From an uncultured Alphaproteobacteria bacterium (GTDB lineage Bacteria; Pseudomonadota; Alphaproteobacteria; RF32; CAG-239): a stretch of DNA of 48,756 nt. Position 1 is the stretch's first letter. Each line of letters opens with the position of its first letter. The stretch lies in NCBI GenBank assembly GCA_944392865.1, contig CALXYD010000007.1:1-48756 (forward strand), written 5' to 3'. The position numbers and the translations under genes were made by a program. Below the pieces are notes generated by a model. It made no database searches. It worked only from the letters and a program-made list of their open reading frames with translations, and was not told where the DNA came from. Shown here one piece after another: positions 8,039 to 15,510 of this stretch.

Positions 8039-8143
8039 AGTCCGGCGGGGCGGTTTTCCTTTATAATGTGTCCCGCGGACGAAGCAGCCTGACGCTGCAC
8101 TTTTAATGTGTCCCGTCGGGGCAAGGTAAGTCCGGCGGGGCGG
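8039..8143. repeat. Nested direct repeats in a spacer
   Basis: AGTCCGGCGGGGCGG occurs at 8039-8053 and again at 8129-8143. TAATGTGTCCCG occurs at 8064-8075 and 8104-8115. Between them is the hairpin at 8084-8098. The arrangement looks like an intergenic repeat element or the worn ends of a small mobile element; no transposase is present. Confidence 0.6.
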
Positions 8144-8178
8144 ACTGTGCCTTTCGGCGGCGACAAATATGGAGCTGC

Positions 8179-8859
8179 CTATTCTCCCGCCAGGGCGCGC
8201 AGCACCATATCCACCATCAAAGCGGATTTTTCCGGCACATTCTGCCAAAACCGGCGATACTCTTCTTCCTGATGGGGCTTGCCGACAACATCGCTGATTA
8301 TACGCAACGACAAAAACGGGCGGCGTTCGTTCAAAAAGCAGGTTTGGGCAATGGCGGCGCTCTCCATATCCACGGCCAGCGCGGCGGGAAATTCCTTTTT
8401 TATTGTTTGCAGGCGGCGCGCGTTCGTCAAAAACTGGTCGCCGGTAACCGTTAAGCCCGTTTTAACGTAATTCTCCGGCAGGGCGGCGACAATTCTTTCC
8501 ACCATTTCCGCGCGCGGCGCAAAATATAACGGCATATCCTGCACCTGCCCTTTGGCGTTCGGCTCGCCGCACCAGACATCGTGATAGCAGACTTTCTCCG
8601 CCAGAACAATATCGCCCTGACTCAACGACGAATCTATACCGCCCGCCAGCCCGGTTGACATGATGATTTCCGCACCGGCGTCACACGCTTTTTGCGCGGC
8701 AATCGCCGCATTGACTTTGCCGATACCCGATTTTACCAACCATACTTCTTTGCCGTGGACTTTGATATGCGGAAAATCGCCGTCTTCGTCAAAGCCATAC
8801 ATCTTATTCACCGCATTATATTCGCTTTCCATCGCGGTAATGATTGCCAGCGCTGCCAT
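8179..8859 (-). CDS. mtnN: 5'-methylthioadenosine/S-adenosylhomocysteine nucleosidase
   Basis: A 226-residue cytoplasmic hydrolase that splits methylthioadenosine and S-adenosylhomocysteine into adenine and the ribosyl thioether, recycling products of SAM-dependent reactions. Family marks are IITAMESE with E12, MSTGLAGGID, AVDMESAAIAQ (substrate-binding Met-Glu pair) and RIISDVVG with the catalytic Asp. The length matches the family. The GGAGGA ribosome site is excellent. It begins 14 bases after the lexA stop, so it is probably co-transcribed with lexA and under its control. It also fits a cell rich in radical-SAM and methylation reactions (HydG, RsmB-family enzyme), since 5'-deoxyadenosine is a known MtnN substrate. 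Confidence 0.92.
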   Translation of the reverse strand: MAALAIITAMESEYNAVNKMYGFDEDGDFPHIKVHGKEVWLVKSGIGKVNAAIAAQKACDAGAEIIMSTGLAGGIDSSLSQGDIVLAEKVCYHDVWCGEPNAKGQVQDMPLYFAPRAEMVERIVAALPENYVKTGLTVTGDQFLTNARRLQTIKKEFPAALAVDMESAAIAQTCFLNERRPFLSLRIISDVVGKPHQEEEYRRFWQNVPEKSALMVDMVLRALAGE

Positions 8860-8873
8860 TTTATCCTCCGATG

Positions 8874-9548
8874 TCAGTTATACTTGCGGACAATGCCGTA
8901 TAAAATACCCTGTATTTTCAGCCGGTCAGCGGTCAACTTTATCGGCTCATATTCCTTATTGCACGGCAAGAGCCACACCTCATTGCCGGTTTTGCGCTGC
9001 AAGACTTTGAGCGTCGCCTCTTCATTATCTACCAACGCTACGACAATCTGCCCGTTATCGGCGCGGTCAGCACGGCGGATAATCGCGGTATCGCCGTCAA
9101 AAATCCCCGCCTCCACCATTGATTCGCCCTCAATGGTCAACGCATACAGCTCCGATTTGGTGGAAAATGTTTTCGGGATATAAATATATTCCGACGGATT
9201 GGCTATGGCCTCTATCGGCGTTCCGGCGGCAATTTTGCCATACAAGGGAATTTGCAAAGAAAATTCCGTTTCGCCGTTGTCATTGGCAAAATGCTTCTCC
9301 GAATCGGATTCATCTTCCAGAATGTGCGGCTCCAACTGCGGCACTTTCAGCACTTCCAGCGCCCGCGCGCGGTGCGGCAGTTTGCGGATAAAGCCCCGCT
9401 CCTCCAACGCGTTCAAAAGCGCGTGCACACCGGATTTTGACTTCAGCCCGATAGCGGCTTTCATCTCCTCAAAAGACGGCGAATGACCGGTTTCCTTGAT
9501 AAATCCGTCAATAAAAACCAGCAATTTGTGTTGTTTCGGCGTTAACAT
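8874..9548 (-). CDS. lexA: LexA SOS-response repressor
   Basis: A 224-residue transcriptional repressor. Residues 1-65 form the winged helix-turn-helix (SFEEMKAAIGLKSKSGVHAL). The C-terminal S24 peptidase domain has the self-cleavage site A108-G109 in GKIAAGTP, nucleophile S143 in GESMVEAG and general base K181 in EATLKVLQ. RecA filaments on damaged DNA trigger self-cleavage. The linker (about 70-98) is long and acidic, as in alphaproteobacterial LexA. Its own promoter holds a LexA box over the -10, indicating autoregulation. The GGAGGG ribosome site supports the start. First gene of lexA-mtnN. Confidence 0.97.
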   Translation of the reverse strand: MLTPKQHKLLVFIDGFIKETGHSPSFEEMKAAIGLKSKSGVHALLNALEERGFIRKLPHRARALEVLKVPQLEPHILEDESDSEKHFANDNGETEFSLQIPLYGKIAAGTPIEAIANPSEYIYIPKTFSTKSELYALTIEGESMVEAGIFDGDTAIIRRADRADNGQIVVALVDNEEATLKVLQRKTGNEVWLLPCNKEYEPIKLTADRLKIQGILYGIVRKYN

Positions 9549-9573
9549 ATTCCCTCCGTAAGACTGTTGTTTT

Positions 9574-9588
9574 GTTCTAATTTAGTTC
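9574..9588 (-). promoter_or_regulatory. LexA operator (SOS box)
   Basis: On the plus strand this reads GTTC-TAATTTA-GTTC, the direct-repeat GTTC-N7-GTTC operator known for alphaproteobacterial LexA. It covers the -10 of the lexA promoter, so bound LexA would block RNA polymerase. Confidence 0.88.
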
Positions 9589-9607
9589 TTGTTTTTCATC
9601 TTGTCAA
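9579..9607 (-). promoter_or_regulatory. lexA promoter
   Basis: On the minus strand TTGACA (9602-9607) and TAAATT (9579-9584) are 17 bases apart; the -35 is a perfect consensus. The -10 lies within the LexA box. Confidence 0.8.
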
Positions 9608-9718
9608 GCGCTTTTTTGCAACAAGCGGCGGCACAAAACCGGCGGCGCGCGATGTTTTAAGTTTTTTTTAACTTTTGCAGGCTAAAAGTGATGGATATAT
9701 TGACGGGGAGTTCTTTTG

Positions 9719-10417
9719 ATGGATAGGTATAAATACAAAGCGTTTCAGTCCGGCAGCAAAGTTTCCAAGCTGATTGTTTTTTTGCACGGCTACAACGGCT
9801 GTATTGAAGATGTGGAGCCGTTTGCGGAGATGTTGCTCAAAAACCTGAAGGACACGCTGGTGGTTATCCCTGAAGCCGATATGCAAAGCGAACGCAACCC
9901 GATGAAAAAGCAATGGTATGCTCTGCTTGACGTTGACCCCGACCGGCGGCGGCGCAAGCCCGAAACCTCAACGGCGGAAATCGTGGAGATTTATAACAAA
10001 ACCGGAACGCGTATCAGCGAGGCGGCCAAGAAGATGAACGCCTTTATCAGCCAGTTGCAAAAAGAGCTCAAAGTCAAGAATAAAGATACCTATATTATGG
10101 GGTTTTCGCAGGGGGCGATGATGGCGATTTACGTCGGATTGACGCGCAAGTACGAACTCGGCGGCGTTTTTCCGTTTGCGGGCATTGTCTGCGGCAAAGA
10201 TATGCTGGAGAAAGAACTGGCATCGCGGCCGGAAATTTATCTCTTCCACGGCACGAAGGATTTGTCGGTGCAATATAAGACGCTTGATTTTACCAAAGAC
10301 TGGCTTGACCGGCACGATATTGACTGGGAAGCGATTGAATACGATGGAATTGAGCATAAGCTGATTGAAGACGAAATGGAAGACGCGGCGGAAATCATCA
10401 ACCGGCGGTCAGCTTAG
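9719..10417 (+). CDS. Alpha/beta hydrolase, phospholipase/carboxylesterase family
   Basis: A 232-residue serine hydrolase. The catalytic triad can be read: S130 in the nucleophile elbow GFSQGAMM, D181 in HGTKDLSVQY and H213 in GIEHKL. The oxyanion region is FLHGYNGC near residue 22. The family (Pfam Abhydrolase_2) hydrolyses short acyl esters, lysophospholipids or acyl-thioesters of proteins. No signal peptide is seen, so it is cytoplasmic. The frame opens at TTG 9716 but ATG 9719 follows a GGGGAG site and is preferred. It starts divergently from lexA and ends 23 bases from a convergent gene. Confidence 0.87.
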   Translation: MDRYKYKAFQSGSKVSKLIVFLHGYNGCIEDVEPFAEMLLKNLKDTLVVIPEADMQSERNPMKKQWYALLDVDPDRRRRKPETSTAEIVEIYNKTGTRISEAAKKMNAFISQLQKELKVKNKDTYIMGFSQGAMMAIYVGLTRKYELGGVFPFAGIVCGKDMLEKELASRPEIYLFHGTKDLSVQYKTLDFTKDWLDRHDIDWEAIEYDGIEHKLIEDEMEDAAEIINRRSA

Positions 10418-10440
10418 TTTTTTTCTTTGATTTTATTTTT

Positions 10441-11406
10441 TTAATTTATGGAATTGTTTTTCAGCCAATCCAGTATGGCTTTGAACCGGCGAGCCGAAGC
10501 GGCGGCGCTTAGTTTTTCGGCGGTTATGCGGCGGGCGGCGGTTATTTTTTCCGCGGAAATTTCCGGCTGGTTCAGGTAATATTCCGCAAGCCCTAAAATC
10601 TCCTCATCGGCACGGGCGGCGATAACGCTGTCGCCATACATTTCCTTTACCGCCGGATTATCGCCGGTAATAACCAGCGCACCGGCAGCGGCGGCCTCGG
10701 CGATTTTGGGAGAGATTATCTTATTTTCCGGCGCGCCGGAAGGATAATACACCACGGCAACGGAAGTTTGCGACAGCACCCTGCCCTTTTCCTTAGCCTC
10801 AACGGCCGGAAGCAATCTTGCGCTTTTTTCCCAAAAATTACCGAGAATATACGAATCGGGGTGGGCGATTATTTTTTCGGCCAACGGCGTTTGGCGGTTG
10901 TTATCGCCATACCAGACCAACGGATATTTTTTGCCGGCATCGGCCGCGGCGGGCGCCGTATAGTCCGCCGTGTTTACCCCCAACGTAAACATTGCCGACT
11001 TGATATTGGAGCGCGCATAGTGTTCGTATATCTCGCGATACGGGGTCAGCATAACCGGCATTTTCGCCAAGCCGCGCCAGTCAAACGGGTAATAAGCCTC
11101 GCTGTATATAAAATCATACGCGGCTTCGGAATCGGCCAGGTTGCGGGCAAATTCCGGCGCGCGAAACCAGACGGCGGCGACGCTTTTATCCGGCTTATTT
11201 TCAGGATTGACTTTTACTTCGCAGCCTAACTTCTTTAATTCACGAATAAAACCCGCCTCGCGCGAATCGGGTTCAGGCGAGGCGGAATAAACATAAACAA
11301 TATCTTTTTGCGTTTTTGCCGCCAAAAACGGCAGGGTGCAAAGCACCACTGCCGCAACGGCTGCCCCCAGCCCCAACCAGATTTTTTGAGCCGCAGGCAA
11401 TTTCAT
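10441..11406 (-). CDS. Membrane-anchored glycosyltransferase-like protein (CgeB-type), paralogue B
   Basis: A 321-residue protein with an N-terminal anchor (residues 9-30, Lys before it) and a GT-B-like region after it. Visible blocks are YGDNNRQTP, YILGNFWEK and a nucleotide-sugar-site-like stretch SPKIAEAAAAGALVITGDNPAVKEMYG, resembling the C-terminal glycosyl transferase 1 domain of CgeB-like proteins. The charge pattern predicts the domain outside the cytoplasm, which is odd for an enzyme using nucleotide sugars. It starts two bases after the stop of its upstream paralogue, so translation is probably coupled. Function is not established; a glycan-binding or inactive role is possible. Confidence 0.65.
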   Translation of the reverse strand: MKLPAAQKIWLGLGAAVAAVVLCTLPFLAAKTQKDIVYVYSASPEPDSREAGFIRELKKLGCEVKVNPENKPDKSVAAVWFRAPEFARNLADSEAAYDFIYSEAYYPFDWRGLAKMPVMLTPYREIYEHYARSNIKSAMFTLGVNTADYTAPAAADAGKKYPLVWYGDNNRQTPLAEKIIAHPDSYILGNFWEKSARLLPAVEAKEKGRVLSQTSVAVVYYPSGAPENKIISPKIAEAAAAGALVITGDNPAVKEMYGDSVIAARADEEILGLAEYYLNQPEISAEKITAARRITAEKLSAAASARRFKAILDWLKNNSIN

Positions 11407-11408
11407 CG

Positions 11409-12422
11409 TCAGAGTTTCTTCTCGTTAATCAAAAACTCAACCAATCCGTTTATACGCTGGACAAACATATCCGCATTGTATTCGGATACCGCGATTTTAT
11501 AAGCCTTTTCGGCTTTTGCGGCGCGGGCTTTCGGGTCATTGCTATACTGCTCATACAAAGCTTTCAGCTCGTCCGCATTTTTGAACATCGGAATCGCATC
11601 GCCGAAGACAGCTTCAATTTCCTTATTATACGGCGCAATCATAAAGCCCTTGCTCGCGGCGATGTCATAAACGCGCGACGGAATTATGCCGAACTGGCTT
11701 TCCTGCTCGGTAATGTTGACCAGATTGATTTTTGCCGATGAGAAATACGCGCCCAGGTCATTATCGTGGATATATTCGCCCTTGACAAAGCCGTCATCAA
11801 TATTGCCAACCCAGAAGCGGCCATAGATTTCCAACGGCAAGCCGGCTTCAACCGCGGCGGCAATCGCCGGACTCGGGCGCTCGTTATCGCCGACATAGAG
11901 CAGATTGCGCTCAAGTTTCGGATCCGGCGCCGGATAGAACACGGACGGGTCGGTCATTTCCGGCACATACGCCGTGGCATAGCCCGCACCCAGCAGATAA
12001 TTGTAGAAATCGCGCGAGGCCGTGGCAACGCCGTCAAAAACTTTCAACTCTTCTTCAAACAAAGAATCGTAGCTGCGGATATAAATTACATTCACCGCCT
12101 TTTTGTTGGTTTTAACCTCATTAAACGGGCCATAGCCGCGCAAATAGAGATTGACGCCGGCATCCGCCGCCGTATCCGGATACAGGTTGTCTTCGGTTGC
12201 GGAAACAACATTGTAGCCAACGCGGGCAAAAGCCTTTTCCATCATCGCATTCACATCGGCGCGGTTCATCGTCTGATACTGGCGCAACTCGCCGATACGC
12301 AGTGCAAGCTTATTCAAATCCGTCTTTACGGAACTCCCTTTCAGGGCAACCAGGCCGACAATCAACGCCAGCAGGATTACCGTCAAAACCGAAAGGATTA
12401 TTTTCATCGTTTTATCACTCAT
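11409..12422 (-). CDS. Membrane-anchored glycosyltransferase-like protein (CgeB-type), paralogue A
   Basis: A 337-residue protein with the same architecture as the next gene. A single N-terminal membrane segment (about 7-27, after MSDKTMK) is followed by an extended linker and a GT-B-like C-terminal half. The matching blocks are VGDNERPSPAI, LEIYGRFW, and GIIPSRVYDIAASKGFMIAPYNKEIEAVFGD, which resembles the CgeB-type glycosyl transferase 1 signature (S-x-R-x-Y-D-x-x-A). The GGGAGA ribosome site supports the start. First gene of a two-gene unit with a good promoter. Most likely tethered on the periplasmic face. Substrate unknown. Confidence 0.68.
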   Translation of the reverse strand: MSDKTMKIILSVLTVILLALIVGLVALKGSSVKTDLNKLALRIGELRQYQTMNRADVNAMMEKAFARVGYNVVSATEDNLYPDTAADAGVNLYLRGYGPFNEVKTNKKAVNVIYIRSYDSLFEEELKVFDGVATASRDFYNYLLGAGYATAYVPEMTDPSVFYPAPDPKLERNLLYVGDNERPSPAIAAAVEAGLPLEIYGRFWVGNIDDGFVKGEYIHDNDLGAYFSSAKINLVNITEQESQFGIIPSRVYDIAASKGFMIAPYNKEIEAVFGDAIPMFKNADELKALYEQYSNDPKARAAKAEKAYKIAVSEYNADMFVQRINGLVEFLINEKKL

Positions 12423-12475
12423 AAAAATCTCCCTGTTGTCTGTTTTGCCCCTCTGCGTATCCCCGCCGCGCGGCG

Positions 12476-12504
12476 TTTATACGTCTTTTAAGGCTGTAAA
12501 GCAA
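12476..12504 (-). promoter_or_regulatory. Predicted promoter of the CgeB-like pair
   Basis: On the minus strand TTGCTT (12499-12504) and TATAAA (12476-12481) are 17 bases apart, about 55 bases before the start of the first gene. Confidence 0.5.
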
Positions 12505-12590
12505 AACCTTTTGCAAAGTTTGCCTGTAGTTTATGTCGGCTTTAATACGCGCTCAAGACAAAATTTTTTTCTTTACACAGCTTTTAATAT

Positions 12591-12619
12591 TTGACTTTTA
12601 TTTTCCGGCTCCCTAAATA
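12591..12619 (+). promoter_or_regulatory. Predicted promoter of the rubrerythrin gene
   Basis: TTGACT (12591-12596) and TAAATA (12614-12619) are 17 bases apart, 41 bases before the start codon. No regulator site was recognised. Confidence 0.55.
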
Positions 12620-12660
12620 TACCGTGGTTTAAAGAATTTTATTGTGAAGGGACGATTGAA

Positions 12661-13200
12661 ATGAAATATATTTGCACCGTCTGCGGACAGGTTATTGAGA
12701 GCGACACCATGCCGGAAGTTTGCCCGGTTTGCGGCGCGAAAACATTTAAAGTGCTTGATGAGGAAAACAAAAACTATGCCGACGAACACAGAATCGGCGT
12801 TGCCAAAGGGCTGGACGAGCGGGTTGTCGCCGGTTTGCGCGAACACTTTACCGGCGAATGTAGCGAAGTCGGCATGTATCTGGCCATGAGCCGCCAGGCC
12901 GACCGCGAAGGCTATCCGGAAATTGCCGAAGCCTTTAAGCGTTACGCTTTTGAAGAAGCCGACCATGCGGCAAGAATTGCGGAAATGCTCGGCGAAGTGG
13001 TTACCGACTCGACAGAGAAGAATGTGGAAATGCGGGCGGCGGCCGAATTCGGCGCCTGCGACGGCAAAAAGAAGATTGCCACGCTGGCCAAGGAACTCGG
13101 TTATGACGCCATCCACGACAGCATTCATGAAATGGCCAAAGACGAAGCCCGCCACGGCAGAGGCTTTGACGGCCTGTTGAAACGGTATTTCGGCAAATAA
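12661..13200 (+). CDS. Reverse rubrerythrin (peroxide-reducing, rubredoxin domain first)
   Basis: A 179-residue iron protein. Residues 1-35 form a rubredoxin-like iron site with C5, C8, C21 and C24. A ferritin-like four-helix domain follows, with diiron ligands visible in [21 protein letters not shown] and [10 protein letters not shown]. In normal rubrerythrin the rubredoxin domain is at the C-terminus; this reversed order matches the clostridial type that acts as NADH peroxidase with partner reductases. It detoxifies hydrogen peroxide in the cytoplasm of anaerobes. The GAAGGGA ribosome site and own promoter and terminator mark a single-gene unit. The family is commonest in anaerobic Firmicutes, so transfer is possible. 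Confidence 0.9.
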   Translation: MKYICTVCGQVIESDTMPEVCPVCGAKTFKVLDEENKNYADEHRIGVAKGLDERVVAGLREHFTGECSEVGMYLAMSRQADREGYPEIAEAFKRYAFEEADHAARIAEMLGEVVTDSTEKNVEMRAAAEFGACDGKKKIATLAKELGYDAIHDSIHEMAKDEARHGRGFDGLLKRYFGK

Positions 13201-13225
13201 GGCTCTGCCCTAACGCCTAAATTAC

Positions 13226-13259
13226 AGCCCGCGGGTCTTATCCTGCGGGCTTAGTTTTT
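13226..13259 (+). terminator. Terminator of the rubrerythrin gene
   Basis: AGCCCGC (13226-13232) pairs with GCGGGCT (13245-13251), then TTAGTTTTT follows. It lies 26 bases after the stop. Confidence 0.75.
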
Positions 13260-13280
13260 GGATTGTTTTTATCGCACAGC

Positions 13281-13646
13281 TTATTTTTTTGCGGCGGGTT
13301 TGAAGTTTTTGGCGTAGCGATTGAAATCTTTGACCTGTTGTTCGCCCCAGCCCAACACATAATGGTCGCCCATAACGATAAACGGCGTGCCGAGGGTTTG
13401 CTCCGGTATCTTAAATTTTTTGGCGTAGCGCATCAGATAGCCCATATTGTTGCCTTCGCGGATATTCAGCTCCTTTATGTCATAACCGCGATAATAACGC
13501 GCCATATATTCGCGGGCGTGTTCGCAATGGCCGCAGCCGGGCTGGGAAAAGACATAAATGCGGTTGGCCTGCGGCGACGGGCTGTCCTTGCAGCCGCCAA
13601 GCGCCAAAGTTGCACATAACATCAATACCGTAAACAGACGTTTCAT
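13281..13646 (-). CDS. Thioredoxin/glutaredoxin-fold lipoprotein
   Basis: About 121 residues. A lipoprotein signal ends at LGGC (C19), so the mature protein should be lipidated and face the periplasm. A small thioredoxin-fold domain follows, with the redox pair C38-G-H-C41 in FSQPGCGHCEHA and a cis-proline region GTPFIVMGDHYVLGW. It may reduce or shuffle periplasmic disulfides. The frame opens at TTG 13664, but AAAGGA lies inside that extension and just before ATG 13646, so I use the latter. A single gene, convergent with the rubrerythrin gene. Confidence 0.82.
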   Translation of the reverse strand: MKRLFTVLMLCATLALGGCKDSPSPQANRIYVFSQPGCGHCEHAREYMARYYRGYDIKELNIREGNNMGYLMRYAKKFKIPEQTLGTPFIVMGDHYVLGWGEQQVKDFNRYAKNFKPAAKK

Positions 13647-13742
13647 TTTTCTTCCTTTATCCAAGTTGCCTATTGGCGGTTATTTTATCCGACAAGCGTT
13701 AAAAAAGCTTAAACAGCCAAATAAAAGTGCGCACTTATCTTC

Positions 13743-13771
13743 TTGACAGGCGGCTTTTTTTGGTATTTACT
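13743..13771 (+). promoter_or_regulatory. Predicted proS promoter
   Basis: A consensus TTGACA at 13743-13748 is followed after 17 bases by TTTACT (13766-13771); TATTTA at 13764 with a 15-base spacer is the alternative -10. Confidence 0.45.
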
Positions 13772-13810
13772 CAATGAGGTTTAATTAAAAGCATAAAAGG
13801 ATTTTTGATT

Positions 13811-15334
13811 ATGGCGCTGAAAAATTTGAGAGAAAACAGCTATCCCGACTGGTATCAAAACGTGGTTGCCGCCGCGGATATGGCCGAAGTTTCGTCCTCG
13901 CCGGGGTGTATGGTCATCAAGCCCTGGGGCTACGGAATATGGGAACGCATCCAACGGATGCTTGATGAAAAAATTAAAGAAACGAATCACGAAAACTGCT
14001 ACTTCCCGCTGTTTATCCCGCTCAGCTATTTTCAGAAAGAAGCCGAACACGTTGAGGGATTTGCCAAAGAAATGGCGATTGTTACCCATTCGCGCCTCAG
14101 CATGGAAGACGGCAAACTGGTGCCGGCCAGCCCGCTTGACGAGCCGCTGATTGTCCGTCCGACGTCGGAAACCATTATTGCCGACTCGTTTTCCAAGTGG
14201 GTGCATTCATACCGCGATTTGCCGGTTTTGATTAACCAATGGGCGAACGTCGTGCGTTGGGAAATGCGTCCGCGCCTGTTTTTGCGAACCCGCGAGTTCT
14301 TATGGCAGGAAGGACATACCGCGCACGCGACGTTTGACGAGGCCGAAAAAGAAGCCGAAACGATGCTCAACGTATATGAAGACTTGTGCGTCAACGATAT
14401 GGCGATGCCGGTTATTAAAGGCAAAAAGCCGGAATATGACAAATTCCCCGGCGCGGTTACGACTTATTGCATTGAGGCGATGATGCAGGACGGGCGTTCG
14501 CTGCAGGCGGGAACATCGCACTTCCTCGGGCAGAATTTCGCCAAGTCGGCAGATATTAAATTTATCAACACCAATAACGAGCCCGAATACGCCTACACGA
14601 CATCCTGGGGCGTTTCCACCCGGCTTATCGGCGGGCTGATTATGACACACGCCGATGACGAGGGTATGTGTGTGCCGCCGAAACTGGCGCCGCAACAGGT
14701 CATCATTATCCCGATTATCAAGGATAAAAGCAAGGCCGCGGAAATTACCGCCTACGCCGAAAAGCTCCGCGATGCGCTCAAGAGCCAGATTTTTGCCGGC
14801 GAAAAGGTGCGGGTCAGATTTGACAACCGCCCGAAAGAAGCGGTTGACAAGATGTGGGAGTGGACACGCAAAGGCGCGCCGCTGATTGTTGAGGTCGGCG
14901 CCAAGGATTTGGAAAAGAACGCGGTGATGTTCCGCAACCGCATCCACATCAATCAAGACGGCTGGAAGAACTTTGAAGACGTTGATGTGTTTATCGCAAC
15001 GGTCGCCGAAAAGCTGCAGACCATCCAAGACGAGATGTTGGCGCGGGCAAAGGCGCGACTCGACGGAAATATCGTAACCGATATTAAAACCGCCGCCGAA
15101 TTTGAGGCTTATTTTGCCAACAACAACGTTTATCTTGACAACGGCGGCAAGGCGCCGAAAGTTGCTTTTGTCCGCGGCAAGTGGTGCGGCGACGAGGCGA
15201 CGCTGGATAAACTTAAAGAAATGCGGCTGACTATCCGCTGTATTCCGTTTGACCAGAGCGGCAGCGAAGGCGAATGCCTGCTTTCGGGCAAAAAAGGCGC
15301 GACGCTTGATGTTATCTATGCGCGTTCCTACTAA
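13811..15334 (+). CDS. proS: Prolyl-tRNA synthetase, archaeal/eukaryotic type
   Basis: 507 residues. It charges tRNA-Pro with proline in the cytoplasm. Class II motifs are visible: RWEMRPRLFLRTREFLWQEG (motif 2) and GVSTRLIGGLIMTH (motif 3), then the anticodon-binding domain (PQQVIIIPI onward) and a C-terminal domain ending in ...DVIYARSY. The terminal tyrosine, the ~500-residue length and the lack of an inserted editing domain mark the ProRS type 3 (archaeal/eukaryotic) form, not the short bacterial form usual in Alphaproteobacteria. Start ATG 13811 follows AAAAGG; the frame opens slightly earlier at TTG 13805. A monocistronic gene with clear promoter and terminator. Horizontal acquisition is likely but not shown. 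Confidence 0.95.
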   Translation: MALKNLRENSYPDWYQNVVAAADMAEVSSSPGCMVIKPWGYGIWERIQRMLDEKIKETNHENCYFPLFIPLSYFQKEAEHVEGFAKEMAIVTHSRLSMEDGKLVPASPLDEPLIVRPTSETIIADSFSKWVHSYRDLPVLINQWANVVRWEMRPRLFLRTREFLWQEGHTAHATFDEAEKEAETMLNVYEDLCVNDMAMPVIKGKKPEYDKFPGAVTTYCIEAMMQDGRSLQAGTSHFLGQNFAKSADIKFINTNNEPEYAYTTSWGVSTRLIGGLIMTHADDEGMCVPPKLAPQQVIIIPIIKDKSKAAEITAYAEKLRDALKSQIFAGEKVRVRFDNRPKEAVDKMWEWTRKGAPLIVEVGAKDLEKNAVMFRNRIHINQDGWKNFEDVDVFIATVAEKLQTIQDEMLARAKARLDGNIVTDIKTAAEFEAYFANNNVYLDNGGKAPKVAFVRGKWCGDEATLDKLKEMRLTIRCIPFDQSGSEGECLLSGKKGATLDVIYARSY

Positions 15335-15359
15335 ACCGCAATCACGGCGAAAAATTTTT

Positions 15360-15386
15360 AAGGATGCTTTCGGGCATCCTTTTTTA
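15360..15386 (+). terminator. proS terminator
   Basis: AAGGATGC (15360-15367) pairs with GCATCCTT (15374-15381), loop TTTCGG, followed by T's to 15386. It starts 26 bases after the proS stop. Confidence 0.88.
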
Positions 15387-15431
15387 TTTTATGCTTTATG
15401 CGTTTTTTTGGACAAAATATGCATTTTATGA

Positions 15432-15460
15432 TTGCAAAAATATTTTTGCTATGGTATAAG
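15432..15460 (+). promoter_or_regulatory. Predicted promoter of the 15511 gene
   Basis: TTGCAA (15432-15437) and TATAAG (15455-15460) are 17 bases apart in an AT-rich stretch just after the proS terminator. Confidence 0.6.
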
Positions 15461-15510
15461 AGAGGCAGTTTTTTTAATTTTATGTTTCACTATTATAAAT
15501 TTTTTTCAGT

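Larger units (their letters stand above)
7736..8178. other. 443-bp gene-free spacer with terminator and repeats
   Basis: No reading frame here looks coding. A terminator lies at 7953-7980. Two pairs of direct repeats occur at 8039-8143, and a short hairpin GCAGC/GCTGC sits at 8084-8098. The element ACGCAAGGCGT at 7895-7905 also occurs at 178-188. The spacer lies between convergent genes. Confidence 0.6.

Noticed and set aside
8064-8143. An insertion sequence
   Set aside because: Repeats look like ends of an element but no transposase and no target duplication are visible.
7907-8248. Minus-strand frame across the spacer repeats and mtnN end
   Set aside because: It overlaps the mtnN coding end and repeat elements; composition is that of a repeat shadow.
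14300-15028. Antisense frame opposite proS
   Set aside because: Shadow of a conserved synthetase; no supporting signal.
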